Position numbers and translations under genes: made by a program. The notes below the pieces were generated by a model, which was given only the letters and a program-made list of their open reading frames with translations, did no database searches and was not told the DNA's origin. From Gymnorhina tibicen (taxonomy: Eukaryota; Chordata; Aves; Passeriformes; Artamidae), in contig VXAZ01008108.1 of NCBI GenBank assembly GCA_013399875.1, forward strand, positions 18,985 to 82,984: a stretch of DNA of 64,000 bases, in the 5' to 3' direction. Each line of letters begins with the position of its first letter. Position 1 is the first letter of the stretch. Below, piece after piece: positions 1 to 14,480 of the stretch.

Positions 1-2009
1 CAAAGTGCTCTGAGCCACTGTCCCCTCTTGCAAACACAGGATTGTGCAAGGGCCTCAACGGCCACTGATGCTGTCCCACAGCCCTCCAGATGAAGCCCAG
101 CTTTGCAGGTTGCAGCCTGCCTTGCCCTTTCCCCCTCCTCACCACAGGGTCTACCCTCGGAGTGCTTGAGCTTTTCTTTTACAGCCAGGTATGCTGTTGG
201 AGTGAACTCAGCAAAATAATGGTAAAGGGTGTGGAGAGCAGGGGCCAGACTGTGGCCCAGTCTCTAAAGGGCCAAAGAGCACTGGCACCTTTTGGAGAGT
301 CTTTTCCCACCACAGACATTCTCCTTATGAATTTGATGCATCTGCTCTGTGTCCTGGCTGTTAGTTCTACCTGAACCTTTTTTTTATTAGTATTTCACAG
401 CACGTGTACTCAGAACAACTTTCTACTGCTGTAATCTTTGATGAACTAGCTTTGCAAATCAGAATAACCTTAACTTGAGAGAGGAAGATAAAGCAGAATT
501 GTTGGTGCTCAATTCTTTCTTTCCTGAAACAAATATTTAGGTAGACTCTAGAACTTTTTGGTTATTGAGAGGACTAGAAATTAAACAAAATGTAGTCAGT
601 GGGAAAAATAAACTGCAGAAGAGTTTCCTTAAAACATAGTGTGGACAGATTAATTCCACTAGATTAATGGAAAAACGGCATTAGTTATGTTGTATAGCTT
701 CCTACAGTTATGTTTTATTTACAGACATTGAAGTCATGTTCCTGAGGTCAAGAGGATTTTGTATAATTAATTTCAATGGAAGTACAGTAATATTTTTAAA
801 TGCTTTTTCTAGAGGCTTCCATAAATATTCCTTTCCTGTGAAGCCTTTTAGAAAGGACTATAACATAGACTTTTCCTTCTCTGTAAGAATTAATTGAAGA
901 CAGTCAGAGATGTCTCTTTGTCAATTTTCTAGCTGTATAATCCAGTCTTTAATGCTGGCTGCAGTGTGAAAGCTGAAGCCTTGAGTTGAGAGTGTTTTGT
1001 ATTTTGTCCATAGGCTCCAAAGGAGAGACTTTCCCAAAGTGAAAAATGTGCAAGTATGATGCTGCTAGTCTAAAGGTAGGTCAGGATAATCAGTGAGGTA
1101 TGAGAAATAGAAGACCAAAAGCCAAAATGAATGCTGCCTGTTCTTAGGATTGAAAATGTTTTGTGTAGATAATGGTGAAGACATAAGCATATAAACAGCT
1201 GCTGACAACAAAGATCTCATTGTAACCAGATTAAATGTCTTGGGGTTCTAATTCTATAAAGACTATTCAGAAGCATATAAAAATTAGTGAGTAATTATGG
1301 ACCGATCAGTATCTTTGCATCATATCAGCCGTATCATATCATAGGGAAGCATATATAAAACCAAATCGTTCTGACTTGCAGGGTTTTAGATCCACTTTGT
1401 TTTCACTTTGCAGTTGCAAAGTGTAGCACAAACTTCAGAGCAATTTAGAACAAAGCGATAGCTTCCTTACAGCTTAGATAATTCACTCCAGCTACTCTAG
1501 AGTCATCAAGAGATTGTGTTGGATGTAGAAATTAGTAAATTTCATTTCACGTCTTTTGGAAATATCTTTCAACCCCACAAAGTGGAGAAGAGTACATGTT
1601 TACTCACTCCTTCCTTCTCTGTGCTTAGAGGCAAGTATTTTCTGTCTCATAACTGATCTGTCAGTTGTCTTTAAGGCAAATGTCAGGGTACTATGAAACA
1701 TGGAAACCGAAAAACATGCTTGGGGTAATGAAGGGAGAGAGAAGAGCCTCAGCTGAGCTATTTGGCTTAGGCTGGTTTGCTAAGGTGCTGTAGGATATAT
1801 GGACTATCTGTGGTGTCTGAAGACCTCAAAGAGAATATGTGTGTGCAATTCCTACTTGTTCAGCTTCAGATCGAGTAGGTGAGAGAGACCATGGTAGGGG
1901 TGTATCTAGAGGCACTTGAAGGAGGACTCCTACCCCTCTATTTGTGGCTCTTCAGTGACTCATAACACGGCTCAAAAAAATTGTATGACACTATGTTTTT
2001 GATCTTTAT
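1..2009. other. No gene seen; ordinary intergenic or intronic DNA
   Basis: The first ~360 bases are somewhat GC-richer than what follows and hold a 94-codon open frame with no recognisable domain. The rest is AT-rich, with stops in every frame. I see no repeat, RNA gene or promoter-like CpG cluster here. Confidence 0.6.
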
Positions 2010-2165
2010 ATATAACCAAATATGCATTCACTTTGCATATTTGTTTTGCATAGGCAGTTGGCATGCAGGATTAGCTGTGGTGTGCTCTTGCAAAGAAACA
2101 CAAAGAATTGCAGCTGCGCATGGCATGGTATCAGTTGCAGGCATTACATATTTGCATGCAGAGTG
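2010..2165. promoter_or_regulatory. Candidate regulatory block with repeated POU octamer-like motifs
   Basis: A perfect POU octamer, ATTTGCAT, lies at 2150-2157. Three related TTTGCATA or ATATGCAT forms crowd 2018-2055, and further GCATG steps lie between them. POU-domain factors bind ATGCAAAT and its reverse complement. The clustering is seen in the sequence; that it works as an enhancer is inference. It could also be a chance AT-rich cluster. Confidence 0.2.
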
Positions 2166-4414
2166 CTGACACTGTGATCTCGGTGTGCTGTGCTTTACAT
2201 CTTGATCCCACCTCTGCTTTTAGAGTACATAACTATCAGTCTAGTTCTGCTGGCTGTCAAGCAGTGGGTGAGCCATCCTCTTGCTGTGTCTGTCCACCTT
2301 CTAGAGTTAAATCCTCCCACTTCTGCCCTAGGAGTTCAAAGACTGACACAATTCACACCCCTGATATGAAATGATGAAAGATGAGGCAGTCTGGTTCTGC
2401 ATCTCCCCACTCTGCCCCTCCTGCAGCACAGAAGTACAAACTAAGCCTGTGACTGAGTCACGTTTTGACTTGAATTCAGCAAAGCACTCACTTGGGCTTG
2501 ATCTTAAGTGTGTGGGTAATCTGCAGCTATTGAGCAACTTAAACACACCATCTTTAGGGGGCACTGAGCATGTGTTTGGATACTGAAATGAGGTCTTGGG
2601 GGTTTTTTAAATAAATTCATGCCTAGCTATAAGTACAAACAAATGTTAGCGTACATGGTTAACGATGCTCTAGCTGGAATTGCTCATCCTTGCATCTGTA
2701 CATCAGAGTGTAAATTTAATTAGAGTTTAATTATCTTTTCATTTATTTTCTTCAACAAGTAAATTTATACCTTGCTGTAAGTTTTCTTGGGAATATAAAT
2801 TAAAATAACATTAATAACATTATATTTTTCCTGATTTGTGTATCTACACTTACTTATCTGGGTTTTTTATTAGTCATAATGAAGCATGTTTTGAGAAATT
2901 GGGCAACTAATCTATGTACAGAAGAAAATAATGCTAAACAATATCATTATTATAATAAGAGGATGTTTCTGATTTACTGAATAGAAATAATAATATGAAT
3001 TTGTGATTAGGGTTTTTAATATATTTTAAAAATTAATTTCAGGGACAGTTGCCTGCATAATAAGCATTTAAATAAAAAAAAAATTCAGAGTCTGACCCTG
3101 GAAATGAAATTGTTCAAAAATTATGAGAAGTTTTTGTTCCAAATTCACATGTTAATGCAACTTAATGTCAACTTAACTTATAATTATTTAATAATTCATT
3201 ATGGAAATTAATCTCTTCTGGAAGATATTTGTGGAGAAAAGTTTGGTTTGAGCATTTTTGCAAACTTAGGGAAGTTGATTGTCCAAATTTTTCTATCAGA
3301 GTGAGTTACTTCTTAGACACAATGTCATATCCTAAATAACTTAAGAATCTGTATTTCTGCTGATACGTCTTGAGTCCAAATAAATGCTTTAAATTCATTC
3401 ATCAATATATGAGAAAAGTGGAAAACCAGTATGAGCCTCACTGTGTACAGCAGAAGCCACAAGCACAGGGAAACAAGCAACAATGAATTTAGACAAAATG
3501 ACTAATAATTTGAATTACCAAATTTTTGTATGCTTTACTTAAAATGTCTTAAGAAGTCAGCTTATCTGTACTGGACATATATAAACTTTTTCTGCATCTT
3601 TTTTTTCATTTTTCACCACTCTGTAAATTATTTCAAAGCTTTGCTTAGCCAGCATCCAGATCACAATGGGCAGTTCTTTTGTGTTACTTCTGTTCTGTAG
3701 TTGTTACTTCACTCTGCATGCCTGAGTCAGCTGGCCCTCACTCCTCTGAAGCATCTAAAAGCTCACAAGACATTTTCTCCTTTTGTTCTTCAATTTTCAT
3801 AGATTTTTGGGTGGCTGCTAATGTTGTTGGACTGAGTCTTCTCAGATGCACATCACTCAGAGAATGATAAATAAATATCTACTCCACCCTCCTTTTTTCC
3901 ATATTGTAAAAATTATTCTCTTATCTTTTATTTCTCCCTCTTTCCCCTTTAATTCTTTCTCTCATCTCCAAAGTATCAAGACTTGCTGCAGAGTTAGCAA
4001 GTCGTTTTCTGCTTTACCTCCCACATGGCAAAGTCCCTTGCACCGAGACCTGATATCTAGTCACAGATTGCCTCTGCAGAAGGCACAGGATTCTTGTTAC
4101 GGGTGTCTAAAGGTGGACCGGGTACTGAGGGTTTGCAGGTGCTATGAGGTGCCAGGGACTAAAGCTGATTGCTATGATTGCTTTTCTATTTGCAGACTGT
4201 TCTTAGACCAGAGGATGTCACCGAGTTGAGTAATGTGGCTTGGAATAGTGAAAACCTTGTTAGGAAGGTTATAACCAACCCAACGAGGTGCATAGTTAGT
4301 ATTTACCAGGATTGTGTTTTCTGTTCCGCATGACCAGAAGGTGATGGTAGCATGGGTGATGAACTCTGCCTTGTAACTTTAGTACTCTGTTAAAGTACTT
4401 CTTTGAATAAATTC
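2166..4414. other. No gene seen; strongly AT-rich stretch
   Basis: Positions about 2640-3240 are very AT-rich, with many TTAAT, ATAAT and ATTAA steps and almost no CpG. A 127-codon plus-strand open frame at 3846-4229 has no recognisable domain and its composition follows the local DNA, so I treat it as chance. Confidence 0.55.
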
Positions 4415-4444
4415 CATCCAGGCAGTTGTATTCATCCAGGCAGT
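4415..4444. repeat. Short direct repeat, 12-bp unit, 18-bp period
   Basis: CATCCAGGCAGT occurs at 4415-4426 and again at 4433-4444. This is a small local tandem duplication with no sign of function. Confidence 0.7.
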
Positions 4445-7400
4445 CACAAAGTTGACTATGAAATAAGTGTGTTGCAATGATAACCTTAGACTTAACAAGC
4501 CTGTGTCTCCTATAAGTGGCAAAGTAGTCTTTCTATTTCCCAACTTGATGGAGCCATTAAGCTTTAAGTCTCTTCAGAATAGTGTAACAGAGAGCAGAAA
4601 CTGGCTAAACCAGGTTTACAGAACTTTTGCAAATGTTTTAAACATTTTCCCTTTCTAAGCCACACAAGTCTTGCCTTAGGCACCATTCCTAAAATAAAAT
4701 TAGGCTTCTGAAAGATTTATTGGCTGCTTTTGGAATTCAGCGTAGTTGTCTTTTGCTTGCTCACATAATGAGGCAGTTGTGAAACTCTGACTCAGGGGTG
4801 AACTAAGCCCTCTTCAAAATGGGGACAAATGAGAGTGTGTGGTCACACACGTAACTTCATCATAGAACTGAGTCTCTATGCACTACAAAGTGGGCTAGAG
4901 AAGGGTTTTGTACAGCATCCCCAGCTGCCTGCTCTATCCACTCCTCCTGTATTCACAGGGAGGCCTGCTATAGTCTACAGGTACTCACGAAACAACTGAT
5001 GCTATATATGGAGTAAGGAGTCACAAGAGCAAGTGGAAGCAGATCTGTGTGGTCTCTAATGATGACTGCCCTGTCCCCTGACACAGCTTGTTCTTGCCTG
5101 TAGTGACATTCTGATCTTTCTTATTTAATTGCCCCGTGTTGGCTCTGGTTCATAGTAGGGGGTGATTAGAGAACCATGTTTCCCTGCTGTGTTAAACAGT
5201 CTTGTCTTAAGTGAAGTGTACCCAGTGCCTTGCATTTAGTGTTGTATGTGTCACACAGGAAAAGACTAGAGCAGCATTTGAAGCTGTTTCAGTTGATTGG
5301 AGCTAAAAGACCAGAACTTCCTGCTGCTACTGCCACTCCCAACTCCATGCGGTTTCAATGGGCTGTTTTGCTGAAATCAGCCCCCCTCCAGGTTGTTTGC
5401 TCATCAAAACTGGTTTTGCGATACAGGGGCCATCAAATGCATTTCAAAACATGGAATAAGCTTCAAACTACATCCAGGAAAGGGTGTGTATTTGTGCACA
5501 CAGCCTAAGATGCTTTTTCAGTGAAGTTTTTCAATAAACACTCTGAAAAGTGTTGTTTTTTTCCTGAGCAGTGCTTGCCAGAAGATTGATTAGATTCAGG
5601 TGGCTTAAAGGAAGTAAAACTGTTTCTACGCTGCACCTAATTCTTTCCCTTTGTCTTCCTGTGCAAACACAAATAACTAATGCAGGCAAACAGTAAATTG
5701 CAGTGAGCAGTGGAAGTGCTAAATGGTAGCAACACTTAAAACATTGCTGAAATTCAAAAGAGCAGCTGTTAGACATTTAAACCTATCATTCTCTTCTGAA
5801 CATACATCAAATTTACTTCATAGCACTGTCATAAAAATGTATGAGAATGTAAATGCTTGAGTGACCCATTAATCTTTTGAGTAGTAAACATAAAATGATC
5901 TTAACCCCAGTGATGATATAACCATACTTTATTTTGAATGAAGGCTTTATCATAGAAGTGAAGATGTTCTGTGTCTTTCTGTGATGTATAAATAAGAGCA
6001 AATTAATATTAAAGTCTGATGTCTATGAAAAGTGTGCCATTATATTGATTGCAATATGAAGATATATGTAGTGAACAAAGCTACACTCAATTTCTGATCA
6101 GCACAGAAAATCTAATAATAAATACACAAAGAGCATAAGCTCGTTACTCATTGATGGCAGTCACCAGTTTGATGCTGTTATCATTATTATTTACTAACTA
6201 ACTCAATAATGAGTGTTTGTTCTTACAGAATTGTCCATAAAACCTTCCTTTTTATGTGTGTCAAATGATAAACCTCCCATCTAAGCTGTCTTTGTGGTGA
6301 AAAGACACCCTTAAATATTGAAAGTGTTGGTTGTTTGTTTCCATGTATAGGCCAGTCAGCTTGTCTCAACCAAGCAAACCTGCCATTTACATCATGGTGA
6401 ATTTTGCCTGAGTAGGGACTAGAAAAAAACTGGCTCCAATTTGGGAACACTACTATTTCATTTTTTCTGATCCTTCTATATTCCTTCCACTGCCTCTTGG
6501 AGCCATGTTTGAAAAACGCTGACTAGCCTTTAAAGGCAAAAGGTACTGCTCATGAACAACAAACTGCTTTCTTATGGAAGAGCTAGATTTAGCCTTGATA
6601 TAAGTAGGAGAAGTTTCATTAAACTTCTGAAGTTGTCCAGTTCAAAGCATTGTGCCCACAGGGTAAAAAACTGGGAGAGTTGGAAAACTTCTATTAAATA
6701 ATCAGTTTCATCTTCCCATCCAGTCAGGATTGTCTCCAGCAGTACACTGAGATTTCTTAAGCAATGGGACTTCGTGTGTGGGGAACTTAATTTATTCATA
6801 AGTCATTTGAAACATGTCCAAGTAAGCATGGGAAAACTTACGTCCGCCAGTTCCTAATGATATTTGGAGATGGAGGTGATTCCAATTGAGAAAAAAAGAA
6901 AGAGAGAAGCATAAAAATCAGGACATTTCCTCCTAATTTGTCTAAAACCAAGACAAAATGATAAACCAGTAGTTTAACAGACTCAGATGAGCTGTACTGG
7001 TTTAACTAGAGATGCAAACTAGCTACCAGGCTACATACTCCATGACAGGTATAATAAATTATAAAAAAATAAATAACATTTTCTAATAAAAAGAAATTGC
7101 TGCTTTTGAAGGACACTATATCATGTTAACTTTCACTTTGAGACAAAGTTTGTCTTGGTGAACAACAAACTACAAGGTGTGGGGGCCTTGATGATGAGTC
7201 AAAAAGATTATCTGAATTTGAAAAGCTTACGTTACCTGAAAGGTAGGTTGCAAAACTCAAGTCATGGGACAGAAACAATACATCAGAAAGTAGTCAGCCC
7301 AGACTTTTATGTGTTTTGGGACCCCCTTGTGAAAACATCATTAAAGTCAAATAGAAGTATCGTTGGCATAATTAATGTATGTGGTAGTCTGTCTTGTCAT

Positions 7401-9150
7401 CTTTCTTCAATATTTGTATTTAAAGTACCTTATTACTGCTGCAAAGGTTTGGAGGAAAGGGCTGGATGAAGGAAAATTGTTGAGGAGAGCTGGGGTTGGG
7501 TAGCAGACCACATACACTTCAGCAGCTAAACCAGAGGCATCAGAGGCCAGGCTTACAGTATACACACTTGTACCGTAGCACAAAATCCTGCAAAATCAGA
7601 TTCTAGCAAATTGGAGTGAGCTGGTCTGGATAAAAGGCTATTTAGGGAAGTGATGGAAAGGTAAGTGACAAAACGAGTTTTTCTGCTAGGTTCCTCAAAT
7701 CTTCCCACACCCTAGACTTCCACTTCTATTTCACAGTCTGAGAGAAAAGGGAAAAAACATCTTCCCATGCAACACACTCTTCCTTTGCCACAGCTTGGAA
7801 TGTTGTTGCTCCCAGCAACAAGTTCAAAACAAATAATACTGTTCTTTATCTGAGGGCAGCAGAATCAGTTTTCCCTACAGAACTCTAACAAAACAAAATT
7901 TCATTCTTCACTATTACACTCATTACTTTCATAAAATCAGATTTAGGATAGTTCTGAGTTGACTCATGCTTTTTCAAATGACTCCTCTTATTCGATTTTG
8001 GCACCATGTGGTTAATTTGGGTGAGAAATTAGGAACACGTGGTTATGTGTTATGCTGAGCACACATATAAAGTCTGTGGAGTGCTGAACGAATGGCATCA
8101 TTGTAAAACAAATTTTATAGAAGAATAGCTACTCATTTTGACTTTTTCTTCCCAAAACTGTCCAAGTGTATATAACGGTGTTGTAGTATTCATGGTGGAT
8201 GTAACTACATTCCTGGGGAAATTCCCACAAATCTTTCACTTTTTGAATAAGCTTGTATGACTCATAGCACCTGCAGGATACAGCTAGAGATGTTAGAACA
8301 CCTGCCGGTGAGGTTAGGAACAACCTGAACATACTTGATGAGGACTGTGAGGTCTAAGCCAGAATTATAAATAGGACGTCTCTGAGATTAAGGCCTCAGT
8401 ACATGAAGGAAATGCAGAAGACTGGGCCTTAACAGGTTCTAGAGGGAGCAATGCTGATACAAGCATTGAAGAGGAGCAGTTCTACCTTCTATTTATCAGT
8501 GTTTTACTTCCTGTAAAAGAGGGTTTCTCACTGGTTGGTGGTGCTATTGCAGTCCTTGAGAGCGCAAGTAAAAATACTGCTCTTACTGGAAAGAAACTCA
8601 TGACAGCATATTCATTAACCCAAACCAAAGAACTGCAGATAACAAAATAGATCTAACCCAACAACCCCTTACTAAGATCATATTAATAAATGACGAAACT
8701 GTCTGAATTTTGATACCAATCTTTCACACACACTGTAATTGACTGAGACTGAGGTTTAATAGCCAGTGTATTCATGAGCCTCCACCTGGGCATGTCAGAG
8801 CTTGCATGATCTTCTGTGTAGACTTTTGTGAAATGTGTTTATTGAAGGCATGTATATTCTTCTGTTGCTTATCAAAAAGAGAACTCTAATTTAGAATGAG
8901 CAGCAGTACTTAGAAATGTGCAACTCTTAAGATAAATGCTTTCAGTAGACTACTGTGTCATCCTGGGAAGAATTCCCTTTTAGTGGCAGTGCATATAAGT
9001 GTAGAGACATATGCCTGATGCTTCCTGCTGGAGCCAGGCTCATGTCACTGCATGTTACCTCTTCAAGCAGTGTCCGAGCTCTGCTGAAAGATGGCTCTGT
9101 GGTTCTTCCCCTCAGCCCACTTCACAATGAAAGAGCTCTCTTCAAGAGCT
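4445..9150. other. No gene seen
   Basis: This is AT-rich single-copy-looking DNA with only short open frames (up to 104 codons at 7155-7469) and no recognisable domains. A small hairpin with AGCTCT/AGAGCT arms sits near 9133-9150. I see no interspersed repeat or RNA gene. Confidence 0.55.
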
Positions 9151-12100
9151 AAAAGTTGCCTCCTCTTTCCATTATGAAACCAGACGATTCTCCCACACTA
9201 GTGCATACGTGAATGCAGGATCAGTTTAACACACACAGAGCTGTCAAAATGTCATTGCAACTGAGCACAAAGTTATGCTTCTCCTCTCGGATGCTTTCCC
9301 CAAAGTGCCACAGGCTGAGGACTCGCTCATGGTATCTTGTCCCTTGCTGAAGCCACAGAGCGTTGCCGAGAGGTGTCTAGGGCAGTGCACACAGCACAGG
9401 AGTGGTCACTCTGGGCATCCTGCCTCATAACTGTGAGTGAATAAGGCAAGTGAATAGGGAAGAGCTTTTGATTTCTTTTAACTAAGATGGAGTTTGTATG
9501 AGTTCAGAAAAGACTGGACATCATTAACATAAAGGTACTGTCTAAGATACCTTCTTGGACATACAAATCTCCATAAAAATGCAGATGTCTCACTCAGCTA
9601 TGCATTTTCAGTATAGTTCTGATTTTCTGTTTATGTTTTGATTACCCCAAGCAAGCCACAGCAATGCAGACAAAAATCCAGATGGTCCATAATATTATAG
9701 AGAAGAACACAAAAGGAAACTTTTTTCTCACCCTTGCATATGTGTTTTGCATTCCCATATTGCAGGAAGGACCCATCTTTTCTTGCCCATCTCTTTTACT
9801 AGGTGATATAGAAAGTTATTGAATGCATTGACTGTCTTGAAGCTCTTGATAAATACTACTCCATGGGGTACTTAAAAACTGCTGTGACTCCCTGTTGAGC
9901 ATCAATTCCTTTTTCTTTTTTTCAGACATTTTCATTTTGCTTGTGGGTTTTTTGCTTCTTTTCTCGTCACCTTCTAGAGTTACTCAAGACAATGAGCTAG
10001 CAGAATATTTTAATTAGATATAGGGAATGTTTCTTGAAAGCAAAGAAGCCTGTAAACACAAAAATTTAGATCAGAAAACTGAACCTTAAGAGTTACACCT
10101 GTCTAGTCAGGAACAAAAAGACTTATTTAAAGTTTGAATTCAAAATAGCTCTAAGCTCTGTACCTCTCTTTCTTATCATATCTTTTACTATGGAATATTT
10201 TGAAATGAACTGTTTAAGACCAATAACTCTGCAGAAAATACATAGTTGGAAAATGTGAATTACGAGTAAATTAGAGAAAATCACTATCTGCTGCTGTGCA
10301 ATTTGCTAGAATACAAAAAAGAGATGAAATGTATTGAATATGTTACTTATTATGAATTATTTGTCCATTACAAATTGATGCCCTGCTCTTATCATGGGTC
10401 TGAGCCATACAGTATTTATCATTTTCTCTTTCTGTGCAGTTTATTAATATTAATTTTTTTCCAGTTTCTCCTTACTTGCAAATCTTTCAAATTATACATC
10501 TGCAGCTAGGTAGAAATATTTATCACTTGAGAACATAACATTAAGATATCTGAAGAGTGAGATTGGAGGACAATTGCTGATTGTGTCTCACCGATGCTGC
10601 AAAATTTAGAAATGCTAAATCTGAAATATAAATTTACAAGAAAATGTATTGTAAGGCATAAAATAGCTTACCAAAACAATAAAGCTTCTCATACCTACCA
10701 TTCACCTGAAGAAGTAGGTTCCTGTTTATGATTAGGAATGCATTTTTAAATTAGCATTTACTCTTGTTTGTAAGCAATGTGCTGAGCTACTGTGGAATGA
10801 GAAGATAACTATATCCATCTGTACAGTTCATATTTTCTGTGTAGGGGATAAATATTTTTGCATAGTCTGGAGAGCTTAGCATGTGTTTAGAAATTCATTC
10901 TATAGGTTTCATCTCCTAAAAAAAACAAGACCAAAACCCAAACCTACAAAGGGGTGACCCTTGCCCAAATGTATCTTTCAGGTTTTAAGGGTTAAGGTTG
11001 AGCCTTTCAAAAGCCCGTTCTGAAATGAGAGGATATCATAGCTAATTTGACCATCACTGAAAAATATGCTCATAGCTTGAAGCCAAAAGGTGCTTTTTTT
11101 TCCATTGGAAATGAAGAATGGCACCAAGCACACACTTGAAAAAAAAAAAGAGAGAGGTTAGCAGTATCTACATTTTTCTAACCATACGGACTTCCCTTGC
11201 AGAGCCATTGCATCAGAATGGAATGAATCTACCTATGGCTGGGTAGGTTGTTTCCAGATTCTTCTGACCGGATTCTTCTGATCAACCTCTTCCAAGGAAA
11301 CTGGATCCTCTGTAGTGAGAACTTAAAATGCTTTGCCCAGATTAAGGCTAGTTCACTTAGTGAATTTAGCCACCTTTTATAAAATGGATTTGATTCCTGT
11401 CCAGAAGATCCATACAAAGTCTGTATCCTGCTGGTCCTGAACTCGTAAGTGAATCTAATTCCATATATGAAAGTGAGTTTTGCCAGAAAGTCAGAATCAT
11501 GTTTAAAAGTGAAGGTACAGACAGAGCTCTTGGGACCATGGTGTGAGAAAGATCAGGCATGCAAAATGTCAATTCAGATGGAGCAATGGGTAAAGTTTGC
11601 AGGTCTGAAAGCTTCTAGAAGTTGTGGAGGCACCAATTTCCATGGCAGTTACATGCTAAGATTAAACTCGTGTTATGCTAGTAAAAAATCCTTGGTCATT
11701 TTCACTTCCTCTAGTTTGCTAAGCGTGGGTATTAATGGAAAGCAAGTGTTGGAGTCAGCCTGCAAAAAAGAGATGTTTGCAAATGTTGTTGCACTGACAA
11801 CAGTTCCAAACCATGCCAACACTCTTAATTACTGTTGCTCTCTGAGTGCTTAGTCATTCTGTTCCTGTACAGTCACAGAACAGCCTCACTGTGTACTGAA
11901 TGCCTATTTAATTTGTTGTGTGCCTAGCATACTCTAGAAATTCGGGAAAATCATTTGCAAGGTAGGATTTGAGCCATCAGCTGACTCCACTGGGACACAA
12001 CTCCTTAACTTTTTGATGTATGTACAGATAAAAGTCCTTCCATGAGCAATTGTTTCCAAGCATAAGGGTGTATGAGCGAATCATTCCTCACAGTAATGAC

Positions 12101-14149
12101 AAAACACAGTCCCTTGTGAGCCAGCTAACCCTTATATGCTCTACTATATAAGATGCAATTTTTTTCAGCTAAAACTTAATGGGAAATTTGGGGTACATGT
12201 AATGTAATTCCTCAGACTAGAATTTGCTCAGAACTTCTTGCAAGAGCACAGTGGAATTGGCAGTCATCACATTTGTCAGGATGTCAGCTGTGCAAGACAG
12301 CATCCCTTTAACAGGTACTAGTTTAATAGCGGGGACATTTATTAGGGTTTATTAGTGATTCAGAAGGGGGAAATGCTTCTAAATTAATAGGTTTAATCAC
12401 TTCTTGCTACAGCCTGCCTTTTCCCTAGAATGTTCCCAATAAATACATTGACCCAATTCTCCCTAGGTGTAACTTCTCCACACAGAGCAATGGCTCAGAA
12501 AGAGCCATCAGCTGTGATTTGGCCTGTATTTATCAGTGCAGTGTCTCAGTGCACTGGGACTAGAAAGGGAAGGAATGAATAATAATATTTCAGTGTGATG
12601 GAGAAGCCTGCTTATGCTGCTTCTTCTTTCAAGATACATGTATTATGAAGAGATGTGGTGATAGGCAGCGGAATCTCTCTCTTAACCTTTGCTTGAGCCA
12701 CAGTCACAGCTTTCCAGTTCTTGTGTTGTTGACTTGTAAATCTATTAGCTGAAAGCATGCACCTCTTCTGGAAGGAATAGCAATGAAAGTGAGGGGATTT
12801 TTATTTGATTTCTATAGAAATATATACACCAAAATGTATACTTTGTTAGACCACACGAAATTTTAAGGCAATGAAACTCTTGGAAGTAGTGTTGAATCTC
12901 TACCAAAAGTAAATTTGGACTACCTTGTTCTTGAGAGATTTTGTCAATTTCTGCTAAACAGTCATCCCCTAAACAGGCATCTAGTCTTTATGACTGTGGA
13001 AAAAGTCCGTGATTGGACTACCTGTGTTGAGCTTGTAATAAAAAATACATAATAGAGGGACTCATATTTTCAAGGGAACTTTGAGGATTTTAGCTTCAAT
13101 GTCATCTGCTGCATTTATGGTCACTACATCCAGCTACTCTAGGACTGTGTCTAAAGACATCTTAAAAAATATGTCTTTGGCCAGGGAATAGTTCATCAGT
13201 TAGTTCTCTTCTGCCTCAAGCCAACCATCAGTGCAGCAAAATTTGGATTAAAATCAATTTCAGCAGAATGGACGCCAATCCATTGAGTGTGGAATAGTTC
13301 AGAAGTCCAGTATGAAGTCTCATACACCATCTCCGGCAGAAAATTTTTTGCCCCTTCCCCTTCAAATTATAATATGACTCTGGAAAAGAACTTTTCTCCA
13401 CCCTCCTCGTCCATCTATATTGCACAGAACTAAATGAGGTTTTTAGAGATTAAAATGTTTGGAAGTGGAAATCTGGAAAAATTGAGAAATACTGCACAAT
13501 TATCAAATTAATGGGATCACGCCTTGTGATCCAAGGAATCTGATGCTCTCAGCCAAATCAGTGAATGAGTACAGGATTACTGGTTAGTGCAACATCTCAC
13601 TTAGCATTTGTAACCAAACGTTGACTTACCTATCTCAAAATTGTTTCTCCTTTTTGCCCATCCTCACTGTCCTGGATGATTGGTGATTTATTGTCATCAT
13701 AGACCTGTATCATAAATCAGAAAATGGGTGTTATCAATAACAGCTAGCAAACTGTATCTGTCTTGTCCTACAGTCCTGTACCCTTTGTCTCTTTATTTCT
13801 TTGTTGTAGACCTGAGCCTGATCATTCATTTGCTGCTTAAAAATGAGAGGGTAGCTCTTCTCTGGGTGGTACAGGGAAATTAACTGGCTTGAAAAATAGA
13901 TCTTCACATTATTACTTGCAGTCATAGAAGTGGCAGGTGTGTCACCACCATCCATATCACTCTGTTCTACCAGACAAATGTTAAAACGTAACTGTATTTT
14001 CTGTTTTAGCCTTTTCCAGAAGAGGTGAATATGATGATAAAAGAAAATTTTGAATAAAATATCCCAAAGCTGTAAGACCAAAAAAACACCCTGTTCCTGC
14101 CTGATTTGCCAAGTGAAAGGTAGAGAGAGCTCTTCTGGCAAAATAAAAG
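9151..14149. other. No gene seen; contains two of the longer chance frames
   Basis: Open frames of 134 codons (11449-11853, plus) and 135 codons (13734-14141, minus) are among the longer ones in the window. Neither resembles a known family, neither has a convincing start context, and codon use follows the local composition. A short A-run lies at about 11141-11149. Nothing else stands out. Confidence 0.5.
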
Positions 14150-14480
14150 CATCTAAAATGTCTGGAATCAGTTGAACTTCTCTATATTATATAGGCAATG
14201 AAGCAGCATACAGGAAATGTGCTGAATCACTTGCTGGCCCTTAATATACCGCTATATAAAAGGTCTTAGCTCAGACTCAGTGGTGTCTTCCTTCTAGAGG
14301 CAAGCAATTAGCTTAAAGGAAAACTGTAAAGCATGTCTTTCCTATTCCACATTTGTACATTATGATGTATTCAGGCTGACAGAAAGAACCTGACTCAATT
14401 CATTTGCATTTAGGTGTTATATAGCATATTAACACTGATAACAATTGAGCAAATCAATGCAAGGAGAAATGATAAACAGA
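14150..14480. promoter_or_regulatory. Candidate conserved non-coding element
   Basis: A perfect POU octamer ATTTGCAT lies at 14402-14409. It is followed within 70 bases by an AACAATTG SOX-type core, TCAATGCAA, and two GATAA-type cores. Such mixed motif density in an AT-rich setting is typical of vertebrate enhancers. Conservation could not be tested here, so this is inference. Confidence 0.25.

Noticed and set aside
11449..11853. 134-codon plus-strand frame
   Set aside because: No domain, no start context, no splice structure, and composition like the surroundings; within the range expected by chance over 64 kb in six frames.
13734..14141. 135-codon minus-strand frame
   Set aside because: Unrecognised translation and no supporting signals; treated as chance, though a homology search would settle it.
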